From Kiritimatiellia bacterium (GTDB lineage: Bacteria > Verrucomicrobiota > Kiritimatiellia > UBA8416 > SLMC01): a stretch of DNA of 7,734 nucleotides. Location: the NCBI GenBank assembly GCA_007133745.1, contig SLMC01000345.1, positions 1-7,734 of the forward strand. The letters are read 5' to 3'. Shown piece after piece: positions 1 to 7,000 of the stretch (position 1 is the stretch's first letter; the number at the start of each line of letters is the position of its first letter). Under the pieces are notes generated by a model, which saw nothing but the letters and a program-made list of their open reading frames with translations, was not told the origin of the DNA and made no database searches. A program made the translations under genes and the position numbers.

Positions 1-46
1 AGAAAGAGGGGAAACACAAATGGTTCTGCAGCCTGTAAGGAAAGAG

Positions 47-102
47 CGTAGGGTGGACTTTCAGTCCGCCCATCAGGAGACCGACTGAAAGTCGGTCCTA
101 CG
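47..102. repeat. Composite palindrome: two inverted 19-nt hairpin units (REP doublet or paired operator-like dyads)
   Basis: Two hairpin-forming units lie in opposite orientation. Unit 1 (52-70) pairs GGTGGACT with AGTCCGCC around the loop TTC, as 8 pairs including one G-T. Unit 2 (79-97) pairs GACCGACT with AGTCGGTC around GAA, as 8 perfect pairs. The outer ends CGTAGG (47-52) and CCTACG (97-102) are also inverted repeats, so the whole 56 bp is an imperfect palindrome with the shared core GACTTTCAGTC. This is the architecture of paired REP/BIME-like dispersed elements. The position, roughly 70-125 bp upstream of the predicted sigma-54 transcription start, would equally suit paired dimer sites of an enhancer-binding protein. 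The structure is certain; the role is open. Confidence 0.75.
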
Positions 103-142
103 GCCCAACGAGCGAGGAGATTTCTTCCTCCCAGGCGCCGTC

Positions 143-159
143 TTGGTACGCATTGTGCA
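143..159 (+). promoter_or_regulatory. Predicted sigma-54 (-24/-12) promoter of the prepilin gene
   Basis: The sequence TTGGTACGCATTGTGCA matches the sigma-54 consensus YTGGCACG-N4-TTGCW at all specified positions but two (C to T in the -24 block, T to G in the -12 block). The near-invariant GG (145-146) and GC (157-158) are separated by exactly 10 nt. Transcription would begin near position 170, giving a leader of about 60 nt before the prepilin ATG at 231. A sigma-54 activator is encoded next to the pilin gene, which strengthens the call. No convincing sigma-70 boxes were seen in this leader. Confidence 0.6.
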
Positions 160-230
160 TTCATCCTTGTGCCGACGAAGTCCGCCAGGGCGGCGCGACG
201 GGATTCGGCATGTCCGAAAGGAGGCCTGTC

Positions 231-902
231 ATGAAAAAACGCGCGCAAGGGTTCACGCTGATCGAGTTGCTGGTGGTGATTGCCATTATCGGCATACTGG
301 CCGCATTGTTCATGCCGGCGCTGCAGAAGGCGTTGTCCAAGGCGAGGGCGACGAAAGCCGGGAATATCGCGCGGCAGATTCATCTCGGAGTCTTTACGGC
401 TCAGATGGCCATGGAGCCCTACGGGGTAAACGTGTGGCCAGTCAGCGCAGAGTCCACGAACGAGTTCGCGACCAGCACAGAATGGCTGCTGGACATTGCG
501 GGCAAGCAATACATCGAGGACGGGGTGAGTCTCGACGAGTTCGACTTCAGGTTCTTCAATGTTCACGGATTGCCCGGAGCAAGTCGGCATAGCGATTTCG
601 CGGCCGAACACAATCCGTGGTGTGTCGTCCTGGATGTTGGCGACGCGGGCGTAAGCAGCGGCATGCCGTTCTTGTTCACGCGGAACATTGTTCTGCCCGA
701 CAATAACACCGGCAACGCGCCGACGCTGGATCCCGAACGCAGCCCGTTCGGGAACAGGTTGGCTGTGATCATGTCCGTGGGCGGCTCGCTGAGCATTATT
801 CCGGGCGAGCTGTTCGACACGAGCCGGCCGGGATACGACGAAGACCGACTGATGGATCTGTTCAATCCTTCCCGTCGCGCGCATCCCGTGCTGTATCCTT
901 AG
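231..902 (+). CDS. Type II secretion/type IV pilin-like protein with prepilin N-terminal cleavage-methylation domain
   Basis: The 223-residue product starts with a class III (prepilin) leader: a short basic segment MKKRAQG, then FTLIELLVVIAIIGILAALF. Prepilin peptidase would cut after Gly7, leaving a methylatable Phe at +1 and the conserved Glu at +5 (Glu12). The hydrophobic helix at about 8-30 anchors the protein in the inner membrane and packs the filament core. The remaining roughly 190 residues form a globular head I cannot assign to a known enzyme. They contain a TEWLLDIAGKQY segment (83-94) and PFLFTRNI (146-153), which recall the many orphan pseudopilins of PVC-group bacteria. The ATG at 231 is chosen over upstream in-frame starts because AAAGGAGG lies at 217-224, 6 nt before it, and the leader begins exactly there. 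No secretion assembly genes are adjacent. A sigma-54-type promoter lies upstream. The fold is confident; the substrate or filament type is unknown. Confidence 0.9.
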   Translation: MKKRAQGFTLIELLVVIAIIGILAALFMPALQKALSKARATKAGNIARQIHLGVFTAQMAMEPYGVNVWPVSAESTNEFATSTEWLLDIAGKQYIEDGVSLDEFDFRFFNVHGLPGASRHSDFAAEHNPWCVVLDVGDAGVSSGMPFLFTRNIVLPDNNTGNAPTLDPERSPFGNRLAVIMSVGGSLSIIPGELFDTSRPGYDEDRLMDLFNPSRRAHPVLYP

Positions 903-908
903 CGCCTT

Positions 909-953
909 AATCACGCCGTCCTGCCAAAAAAACGAGAAATTGGAGGCGTGATT
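909..953. terminator. 9-bp inverted repeat after the prepilin gene, possible terminator
   Basis: AATCACGCC (909-917) and GGCGTGATT (945-953) form a perfect 9-bp inverted repeat around a 27-nt loop that contains an A7 run (925-931). It begins 7 nt after the prepilin stop. On the plus strand the stem is followed by GTTTGTG, which is moderately T-rich but not a clean U-tract. The loop is long for a classical intrinsic terminator, so the terminator role is tentative. The location between convergent genes supports it. Confidence 0.35.
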
Positions 954-1025
954 GTTTGTGAGTGCGTGGGTGCGTGAGTGTGGGGGTGAAAACTCACATA
1001 CTCACAAACCCACATACCCACACAC
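954..1025. repeat. Degenerate GTGN tetranucleotide repeat arranged as a long imperfect palindrome
   Basis: The left arm (954-988) reads as consecutive tetramers, mostly GTGN: gtga, gtgc, gtgg, gtgc, gtga, gtgt, gggg. After a short spacer, the right arm (about 993-1025) is the same type of repeat on the other strand, read there as gtgt, gtgg, gtat, gtgg, gttt, gtga, gtat, gtga. Aligned without gaps, the arms match at about 24 of 33 positions, so the region could fold into a roughly 33-bp imperfect stem. It occupies most of the convergent intergenic space and contains no credible gene. Its function is unknown. A role in transcription termination, or as a dispersed genomic repeat, is possible. 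Confidence 0.65.
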
Positions 1026-1032
1026 TTGGGTT

Positions 1033-1048
1033 GCGGGCGGCAGCCCGC
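1033..1048 (-). terminator. GC hairpin abutting the stop of the response regulator gene
   Basis: GCGGGC and GCCCGC form a perfect 6-bp stem with a 4-nt loop, starting immediately beyond the TAA of the minus-strand regulator gene. On that strand the hairpin is followed by AACCCAAGTG, with no T-run. If it terminates transcription it would be a U-tract-less or Rho-assisted type. It could equally be a transcript 3-prime end stabiliser. Confidence 0.3.
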
Positions 1049-1049
1049 C

Positions 1050-2411
1050 TTAGCGCCCTTCGAGGCTGAACTTGCGAAGGATGCGATAGAGGGTGGCGCG
1101 GTCGATGTCCAGAAGGTTGGCGGTTTCCTGCTTGCGCCAGCCGGTGCGGTCGAGCATGCGCAGGACATGCTCGCGGGTCGCCGCGTCCAGCGCGTTCTGA
1201 AGCGTCTCGGACGCGGCCTTGGGCGCGGGCTTGGTTGCGACGGATTCGGGGTCCGGAAAATCGGCGGGCTCGAGCGTGGCGTGGTCGCTTAGCACAACGG
1301 CACGCTCGATGGCATGCTGAAGTTCGCGTACGTTGCCCGGCCAGCGCCGGGCCGCAAGGCTTTTCATGGCGGCTCGCGAAATGTCCTTGGCCGGCCCGTG
1401 ATAGCGGCGGGCGAAAAGATCGAGGAAACGCATGGCCAGCAGCGGAATGTCTTCGTGCCGCTCGCGCAAGGCAGGCAAACGCAGTTCGATCACGCTGAGC
1501 CGATAAAAAAGATCTTCGCGAAACGAACCGTTTTTTACGGCTTGACGCAAATCGCGGTTCGTGGCGGCCAGCACACGCGCATTCACGGCGATCGGCTGGT
1601 TGCCGCCAACCCGTTCGACGGTCTGCTCCTGCAGCGCGCGCAGCAGCTTGGCCTGAAATTCAGGGGTTGTATCTCCAATTTCATCGAGCAACAGCGTGCC
1701 GCCGTCGGCATCCTCGAAGCGACCGCGCCGCGTACAGGTCGCGCCCGTAAACGCGCCTTTCTCGTGACCGAACAGTTCGCTTTCGATCAGGTTCGGATGC
1801 ACGGCCGCGCAGTTCAGGGCGACAAACGGCTGGGCATGGCGCGCGCTCTTGAAATGGATGGTTTGGGCGATCAGTTCCTTGCCGGTGCCGGTTTCGCCGG
1901 AAATCAGTACGGTCGAATCCGCGCGCGCGACCTTTTCGATAACATTGAAAACGGCGAGCATGGCGGGGCTTTGTCCAATCAAGCGCTCGCCGTACAGTCC
2001 GCCGGCCGACAGTTCGGCTCTCAGAAAGGCGTTTTCCCTTTTCAGCCGGGAATGGTCGAGCGCGCGTTCGAGGACGAGCCGGAATTCGTCGGGGTCGGGC
2101 GGTTTGACGATGTAGTCGAATGCGCCCATGCGCATGGCATGCACGGCCGCGCGCACATCGGCATGCCCCGTGATCAGCACCACCGGAATGCCCGGCCGGA
2201 GCCGGGCGGATTCGGTGACGACATCGAGTCCGGTCATCCCGGGCATGCGCACGTCGGCTACGATCAGGTCGGGCTCCGTTTCCTTGAGCCTGGCCAGCGC
2301 GTCTCGACCCGACTGCGCCGTATCCACGGAAAACCCCCAGTTTTCCAGCAGAAGCTGAAGCGCCTTGATATCGACCGGATCGTCGTCCACTGCCAGTATG
2401 GTTGTTTTCAT
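1050..2411 (-). CDS. Sigma-54-dependent response regulator (receiver-AAA+-Fis, NtrC/PilR/AtoC family)
   Basis: The 453-residue product has the complete architecture of a phosphorylation-controlled sigma-54 activator, at the usual family length. The receiver domain (about 1-120) shows the acidic cluster Asp9-Asp11, phospho-acceptor Asp53 in VADVRMPG, Thr81 and Lys103. The AAA+ domain (about 142-375) has Walker A GETGTGKE (172-179), the sigma-54-contacting loop GAFTGA (219-224), Walker B TLLLDEIGD (239-247) and the arginine-finger segment FREDLFYRL (297-305). A Fis-type helix-turn-helix ends the protein (about 410-450, GWRKQETANLLDIDRATLYRIL). It should bind upstream enhancers and remodel closed sigma-54 holoenzyme by ATP hydrolysis. 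The start at 2411 is fixed by the receiver beta-1 strand (KTTILAVDDD); the preceding bases show no obvious Shine-Dalgarno sequence. No histidine kinase is adjacent. Because the convergent neighbour is a prepilin gene with a sigma-54-like promoter, a PilR-like role is plausible but inferred. Confidence 0.95.
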   Translation of the reverse strand: MKTTILAVDDDPVDIKALQLLLENWGFSVDTAQSGRDALARLKETEPDLIVADVRMPGMTGLDVVTESARLRPGIPVVLITGHADVRAAVHAMRMGAFDYIVKPPDPDEFRLVLERALDHSRLKRENAFLRAELSAGGLYGERLIGQSPAMLAVFNVIEKVARADSTVLISGETGTGKELIAQTIHFKSARHAQPFVALNCAAVHPNLIESELFGHEKGAFTGATCTRRGRFEDADGGTLLLDEIGDTTPEFQAKLLRALQEQTVERVGGNQPIAVNARVLAATNRDLRQAVKNGSFREDLFYRLSVIELRLPALRERHEDIPLLAMRFLDLFARRYHGPAKDISRAAMKSLAARRWPGNVRELQHAIERAVVLSDHATLEPADFPDPESVATKPAPKAASETLQNALDAATREHVLRMLDRTGWRKQETANLLDIDRATLYRILRKFSLEGR

Positions 2412-2579
2412 AGTGTTACAGTAGCAGGTTTCGCCACGGATGGTAGTCCAAACATCTAAATTTCGTTGTGCAAGTTTATCTTGATTTTCATGCCGAAAGC
2501 CGTAGTGTGACCGTTTGGAGTGAAGTAGAAACAATCATGACGGCCGCTTCAGGCGCGGCGTTCAACCATGAGGAGTTTT
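2412..2579. promoter_or_regulatory. Divergent promoter region between the response regulator and purL
   Basis: This 168-nt spacer separates two divergently transcribed genes and is visibly more AT-rich than the surrounding coding sequence, so it must contain promoters for both. I found no convincing paired -35/-10 boxes on either strand, no GG-N10-GC sigma-54 element, and no sequence resembling the enterobacterial PurR operator. A small CAAG-N5-CTTG dyad sits at 2471-2483. The purL Shine-Dalgarno AGGAG is at 2571-2575, four bases before the ATG. Confidence 0.45.
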
Positions 2580-5500
2580 ATGGAACCGTTGTTTTTGCAG
2601 GGAGAGTCGGCGCTGTCGGGGTTTCGCAGGGCGACGTTGCTGAAGCATGTCGGCGCGTTGCTGCAGAACGAATGCGTACGGGAGATCGAGGCGCGATACG
2701 TCTATTGGCTCGATGTTTCCAGCGAGCCGGACTCCGATGTCATGGCCAGGCTCCAGACGTTGTTGAACGTATCCGGGACATTTAGGTTTACGGAAGGGTT
2801 CGTGGTGGCCCCGCGTCAGGGCTCCGTTTCGCCGTGGTCGTCGAAAGCGACGGACATTTTACGCAATTGCGGACTGAACGCGGTGAGCCGGGTCGAGCGG
2901 GGCGTGCATTATCGGCTCCGCTCGGGCGACGGACAGGTTTTGAGCGCCCGCGCGGCCGAACGCGTCTTGCCCGCGCTGCACGATCGCATGACGGAAAGCG
3001 TGTACGAGGACCTATCCGGCCTGTTCAGTCATGTTCCGCCCGCGCCCATGAGGGCGGTGGACATTCTGGCGGAAGGTCGGGCGGCGCTGGATCGGGCCAA
3101 TGCGGAGATGGGTCTGGCGCTCAACGACGAGGAAATCGACTATTTGTACGAAGCCTATCGCCGTATGGCTCGCAATCCGACGGACGTGGAACTGGTCATG
3201 TTCGGCCAGGTCAACTCAGAGCATTGCCGTCACAAAATCTTCAATGCGGACTGGGTCGTGGACGGCGTACCGGGCGAACGAACCCTGTTCCAGATGATCA
3301 AGCATACTCACGCCTGTCGTCCCCAGGGAACCTTGGTGGCCTACGACGACAACTCGGCGGTGATGGAAGGGTTCGAGGATGTCTGGTTTCAGGCGGCGCA
3401 GGACGGGAGCGGGGCGTACGAGTATGCGCCCGAGCAGGTGGACATTCTGATGAAGGTGGAAACCCACAATCATCCGACGGCTATTTCTCCTTTCCCGGGC
3501 GCGGCGACCGGTGTGGGCGGCGAGATTCGGGACGAGTCGGCCACAGGCGTCGGCGGCAAGAGCAAGGCGGGTTTGTCCGCCTTGATCGTGTCGGATTTGC
3601 ATGTGCCGGGCTTCTTGATGCCGTGGGAGCGCGCGGACAGGGATTTCCCCGGCCGTTTGGCGACCCCGTTCCAGATCATGATCGAGGGCCCGCTCGGCGG
3701 CGCCGCGTTCGGCAACGAGTTCGGGCGTCCGCAGCTTTTGGGTTTGTTCAAGACGTTGGAAACGACGCATCTGGGCCGCGCCTACGGCTATCACAAGCCG
3801 ATCATGACGGCCGGCGGACTGGGCGCCATCAAGCGGCGTCATGTCCGCAAGCGCGAGATTCCGCCGCAGGCCCTGATTCTCCAGATAGGCGGGCCTGCGA
3901 TGCGGATCGGGCTGGGCGGCGGGGCGGCATCGTCCATGGCCACGGGCAGCAATACGGAGGAACTGGATTTCAATTCGGTGCAGCGCGGCAACGCCGAGAT
4001 GCAGCGACGCTGTCAGGAAGTGATCGATGCGTGCATCGCGCTGGGCGACCGGAGCCCCATTCTCAGCATTCACGACATCGGCGCCGGTGGTCTGTCCAAC
4101 GCGTGCCCGGAACTCGTCTCCGGTGTGGGTGCGCGGTTCGAACTGCGCAAGGCGCCGAACGACGACGGGTCTATGAGTCCCATGGAGATCTGGTGTTGCG
4201 AGGCCCAGGAACGCTATGTGCTGGCGGTGCGGTCGGACGATCTGGATGCGTTTGTCGCTTTGGCCGAACGCGAACGCTGTCCGGTGGCGGTGATCGGCGA
4301 AGCGCAGGGCGATGGCCGGCTGACGCTTTACGATGCCCATTTCAATAACACGCCCATCGATATGGACTTGGCGATTCTCCTGGGGAAACCGCCTAAAATG
4401 TTGCGGACCGCATGCCGTTCGCTGCCGCAACGTTCGCCTCTGGCGCTTGACGGGGTGTCCGTGGCGGAAGCCGCCGTGCGGGTCTTGCAACTGCCTGCCG
4501 TGGCCGACAAGACGTTTCTGATTTTTATCGCCGACCGATCCGTGAGCGGGCTGACGGCGCGCGACCAGTTTACGGGTCCGTGGCAAACCCCGATTTCGGA
4601 TGTGGCCGTGACCCTGTCATCGCACCGTTCCTTCACGGGCGAGGCGATGAGTCTGGGCGAACGCGTGGGGCTGGCGTTGATCGACGCGCCCGCCTCCGGC
4701 CGCATGGCGATTGGCGAAGCGATTACGAACATGGCGGCGACGGATATCGGCGCGATCGGCCAGATCCGGCTCTCGGCGAACTGGATGTGCGCCTGCGGCG
4801 AGGAGGGCGAAGACGCGCGCCTCTACGATACCGTGCGCGCAGTGGGCATGGACCTGTGTCCGGCGCTGGGAATATCCATTCCCGTCGGCAAGGATTCGCT
4901 TTCGATGCGAACCCTATGGGAAACGGCCGACGGCGAAGCGCGCAAGGTCGTTTCCCCGCTCAGCCTGATCGTGACCGCCTTCGCGCCTGTTCGCGACGCG
5001 CGTAAGACCGTCACGCCCGACCTGAAGCCGGGCGACTCGGTTTTGATCCTGCTCGATCTGGGCGGCGGTCGTCATCGGCTGGGCGGCTCCGCTTTGGCGC
5101 AGGTGTACAATCAAGTCGGCGATGTCTGCCCCGACCTGGACGAGCCCGACCGTTTGGTCCGGTTCGTCGCGGCCATTCAGGAACTGATCGAGGCCCGCCT
5201 GCTTATGGCCTATCACGACCGGTCCGACGGCGGACTGTGGACAACGCTGGCGGAAATGGCGTTTGGCGGACGGCGAGGCCTTCGCGTGAACCTGGACGGT
5301 CTGGGCGGCGATCCGCTGGCCGTGCTCTTTGCCGAGGAACTGGGCGCCGTGCTGCAAATCGCCCGCGCGGATCAGGCCGTGGTGGATGCCGTCCTGGACA
5401 AGCACGGGCTGCGTCCGTTCGCCCATGCGCTCGGCGAGCCGACCGATGACGGCATGCTTGCGGTGGACGGGGTCTATGCCGAGCGGGTTTCGACCCTGCA

Positions 5501-6440
5501 CCGCGCCTGGTCCGAGCTGTCCTACCGGATGCAGGCCCATCGCGACCATCCGGAATACGCGCGCGAGGAGTACGACCGTCTTCTGGACGAGAACGATCCA
5601 GGCATGAACTTCACGGTGAATTTCAGCCTGCGCCCGGCTGTGAAGTCGGGCGGGCGCCGTCCGAAGGTTTCGATTCTCAGGGAGCAGGGCGTAAACGGAT
5701 ACAAGGAAATGGCGGCCGCGTTCGACCGGGCCGGATTTCAGGCCGTGGACGTGCACATGACCGATCTGCTGGCCGGTCGCATGCGTTTGGACGACTGCGC
5801 CGGACTGGTCGCCTGCGGCGGGTTCTCCTACGGAGACGTGCTCGGCGCCGGCTCGGGCTGGGCCAAGACGATTCTGTACCACGAACGGATCAAGACTATG
5901 TTCGCGGACTTTTTCGCGCGCCCCGAAACCTTTGCGCTGGGCGTATGCAACGGATGCCAAATGCTGGCCCAGCTCAAGGACATTATTCCCGGCGCGGAAG
6001 CCTGGCCGCTGTTCTCGCGAAACCGTTCGGAACAGTTCGAAGCCCGTTACACGACCGTCGAAATCATGGCGTCGCCGTCCGTGCTCTTCCGGGACATGGC
6101 CGGCTCCCGGTTAGGCGTGCCTGTCGCGCATGGCGAAGGATACGTAGATTTCGGACGGTCCGGCTCGGCGGAAGACGTGGCGAAGGCCGGCCTGACTGTC
6201 ATGCGGTATGTGGACAACAGCGGGCGCCCGACCGAACGCTATCCCCTCAATCCCAACGGGTCGGCGGACGGGCTGACCGGGTTGACGACGCCGGACGGGC
6301 GCGTGACCGTCATGATGCCGCACCCCGAACGGGTCTTTCGTTCCGTCCAAATGTCCTGGCGTCCCTCTGAAACCATGTTCCAGGAGGATTCCGGGCCGTG
6401 GCTGAGAATGTTCCAGAACGCTCGCGCGTTTGTCGGATGA
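2580..6440 (+). CDS. purL: Phosphoribosylformylglycinamidine synthase, long single-chain form
   Basis: This enzyme carries out the fourth step of de novo purine synthesis in the cytoplasm. It converts FGAR, glutamine and ATP to FGAM, glutamate, ADP and phosphate. At 1286 residues it is the large fused type, close to the roughly 1295 residues of the E. coli enzyme, rather than the separate PurS/PurL/PurQ form. The PurS-like N-terminus includes SPWSSKATDI and RVERGVHY. The synthetase core carries FGQVNSEHCRHK (208-219), METHNHP-type VETHNHP (293-299) followed by a glycine-rich ATP/Mg segment, GLGGGAASSM (444-453) and HDIGAGGLSN (498-507). The C-terminal class I glutamine amidotransferase domain (about 1028-1286) has the nucleophile Cys1123 in GVCNGCQ, with His1248 and Glu1250 in PHPE completing the triad. 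The ATG at 2580 is preferred over one at 2568 because AGGAG precedes it and MEPLFLQGESALSGF aligns with the family start. All key residues seem intact. An ECF sigma gene follows after 4 nt, suggesting cotranscription. Confidence 0.98.
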   Translation: MEPLFLQGESALSGFRRATLLKHVGALLQNECVREIEARYVYWLDVSSEPDSDVMARLQTLLNVSGTFRFTEGFVVAPRQGSVSPWSSKATDILRNCGLNAVSRVERGVHYRLRSGDGQVLSARAAERVLPALHDRMTESVYEDLSGLFSHVPPAPMRAVDILAEGRAALDRANAEMGLALNDEEIDYLYEAYRRMARNPTDVELVMFGQVNSEHCRHKIFNADWVVDGVPGERTLFQMIKHTHACRPQGTLVAYDDNSAVMEGFEDVWFQAAQDGSGAYEYAPEQVDILMKVETHNHPTAISPFPGAATGVGGEIRDESATGVGGKSKAGLSALIVSDLHVPGFLMPWERADRDFPGRLATPFQIMIEGPLGGAAFGNEFGRPQLLGLFKTLETTHLGRAYGYHKPIMTAGGLGAIKRRHVRKREIPPQALILQIGGPAMRIGLGGGAASSMATGSNTEELDFNSVQRGNAEMQRRCQEVIDACIALGDRSPILSIHDIGAGGLSNACPELVSGVGARFELRKAPNDDGSMSPMEIWCCEAQERYVLAVRSDDLDAFVALAERERCPVAVIGEAQGDGRLTLYDAHFNNTPIDMDLAILLGKPPKMLRTACRSLPQRSPLALDGVSVAEAAVRVLQLPAVADKTFLIFIADRSVSGLTARDQFTGPWQTPISDVAVTLSSHRSFTGEAMSLGERVGLALIDAPASGRMAIGEAITNMAATDIGAIGQIRLSANWMCACGEEGEDARLYDTVRAVGMDLCPALGISIPVGKDSLSMRTLWETADGEARKVVSPLSLIVTAFAPVRDARKTVTPDLKPGDSVLILLDLGGGRHRLGGSALAQVYNQVGDVCPDLDEPDRLVRFVAAIQELIEARLLMAYHDRSDGGLWTTLAEMAFGGRRGLRVNLDGLGGDPLAVLFAEELGAVLQIARADQAVVDAVLDKHGLRPFAHALGEPTDDGMLAVDGVYAERVSTLHRAWSELSYRMQAHRDHPEYAREEYDRLLDENDPGMNFTVNFSLRPAVKSGGRRPKVSILREQGVNGYKEMAAAFDRAGFQAVDVHMTDLLAGRMRLDDCAGLVACGGFSYGDVLGAGSGWAKTILYHERIKTMFADFFARPETFALGVCNGCQMLAQLKDIIPGAEAWPLFSRNRSEQFEARYTTVEIMASPSVLFRDMAGSRLGVPVAHGEGYVDFGRSGSAEDVAKAGLTVMRYVDNSGRPTERYPLNPNGSADGLTGLTTPDGRVTVMMPHPERVFRSVQMSWRPSETMFQEDSGPWLRMFQNARAFVG

Positions 6441-6444
6441 TCCC

Positions 6445-6981
6445 ATGAACCCTATGCTGTCTTTCTGGCGGAACCGATCCGGCGCCGAAGCATTTGAGGG
6501 CTGTGTGGCGCCGCATTTGGAACGGATGTGGCGTTTGGCGTTGCGCCTTCAGTGCGATCCGACCGATGCCGAGGATCTGGTTCAGGAGTTGCTGGCCCGC
6601 GCCTGGCGTCGCCGGGACGCCGTGCTGGCTCTGGATGCGCCTGGACCCTGGCTGGCCAAAGCGCTGTACCGCCTGCATGTGGACCGATGGCGTCGGCGCG
6701 GCGTGCTGGACGAGGCGGAGCCGCTCGATGCCGACGACGCGCTTGCCGTCACCGACCACGCCGCGGAGCGTTCGGCGCTTGCGTCCGCAGCCGTTGCCGA
6801 TATGCTCGACGCTGTCGACACGCTTCCGGAATCCCATCGTGTTCCGTTGCTTATGCATGATGCCGAAGGCTTTACGCTGGAAGAAATCAGCCATATCCTG
6901 AATGTGCCGACCGGCACTCTGAAATCGCGTCTGCATCGGGCGCGGACCGCTGTAAGAAAAATCGTCGGGGATGGAACCTGA
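6445..6981 (+). CDS. RNA polymerase ECF-type (sigma-70 family, RpoE-like) sigma factor
   Basis: The 178-residue product has only the two domains typical of extracytoplasmic-function sigma factors. Sigma region 2 (about 14-85) contains the DAEDLVQELLARAW motif (41-54) and a basic recognition stretch around DRWRRRG (80-86). Region 4 (about 119-173) has the LPESHRVPLLMHDAEGFTLEEIS segment and a helix-turn-helix ending in GTLKSRLHRAR (157-167). It directs RNA polymerase to envelope- or stress-response promoters. ATG 6445 lies 4 nt after the purL stop and has only a weak GGAT upstream, so translational coupling to purL is likely. An ATG at 6454 or an overlapping TTG at 6430 cannot be excluded. The next gene encodes a zinc-finger anti-sigma factor, the usual partner, which supports the ECF assignment. 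The signal and regulon are unknown. Confidence 0.93.
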   Translation: MNPMLSFWRNRSGAEAFEGCVAPHLERMWRLALRLQCDPTDAEDLVQELLARAWRRRDAVLALDAPGPWLAKALYRLHVDRWRRRGVLDEAEPLDADDALAVTDHAAERSALASAAVADMLDAVDTLPESHRVPLLMHDAEGFTLEEISHILNVPTGTLKSRLHRARTAVRKIVGDGT

Positions 6982-7000
6982 TCGGGCCTTCTTGCGTGTT
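6973..7000 (+). promoter_or_regulatory. Possible ECF-type promoter before the anti-sigma gene
   Basis: GGAACC (6973-6978), overlapping the last codons of the sigma gene, is separated by 16 nt from CGTGTT (6995-7000). This fits the general GAAC/CGT layout of ECF-dependent promoters. A start near 7006 would give a leader of about 20 nt carrying the GAGGGG ribosome site. The -35 match is partly dictated by the Gly-Thr-stop codons and the motif is short, so chance is a real possibility. If it is real, the anti-sigma and downstream gene could be induced by the sigma factor independently of purL. Confidence 0.25.

Noticed and set aside
1314..2459. Plus-strand 381-codon frame opposite the response regulator
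   Set aside because: It is a shadow of the conserved regulator sequence in a GC-rich genome, with no coherent protein family and no ribosome site.
2468..2785. Out-of-frame reading frame overlapping the purL start, with an ATG at 2537
   Set aside because: It lies in another frame of the purL N-terminus, its product has no recognisable features and it lacks a ribosome site. The purL frame is unmistakable.
3216..4586. Long minus-strand open frame (456 codons) opposite purL
   Set aside because: It is composition-driven antisense to highly conserved purL motifs; the translation is Arg/His-rich with no domain and no ribosome site. The same applies to 4914-5960 on the minus strand and 2834-4348 on the plus strand.
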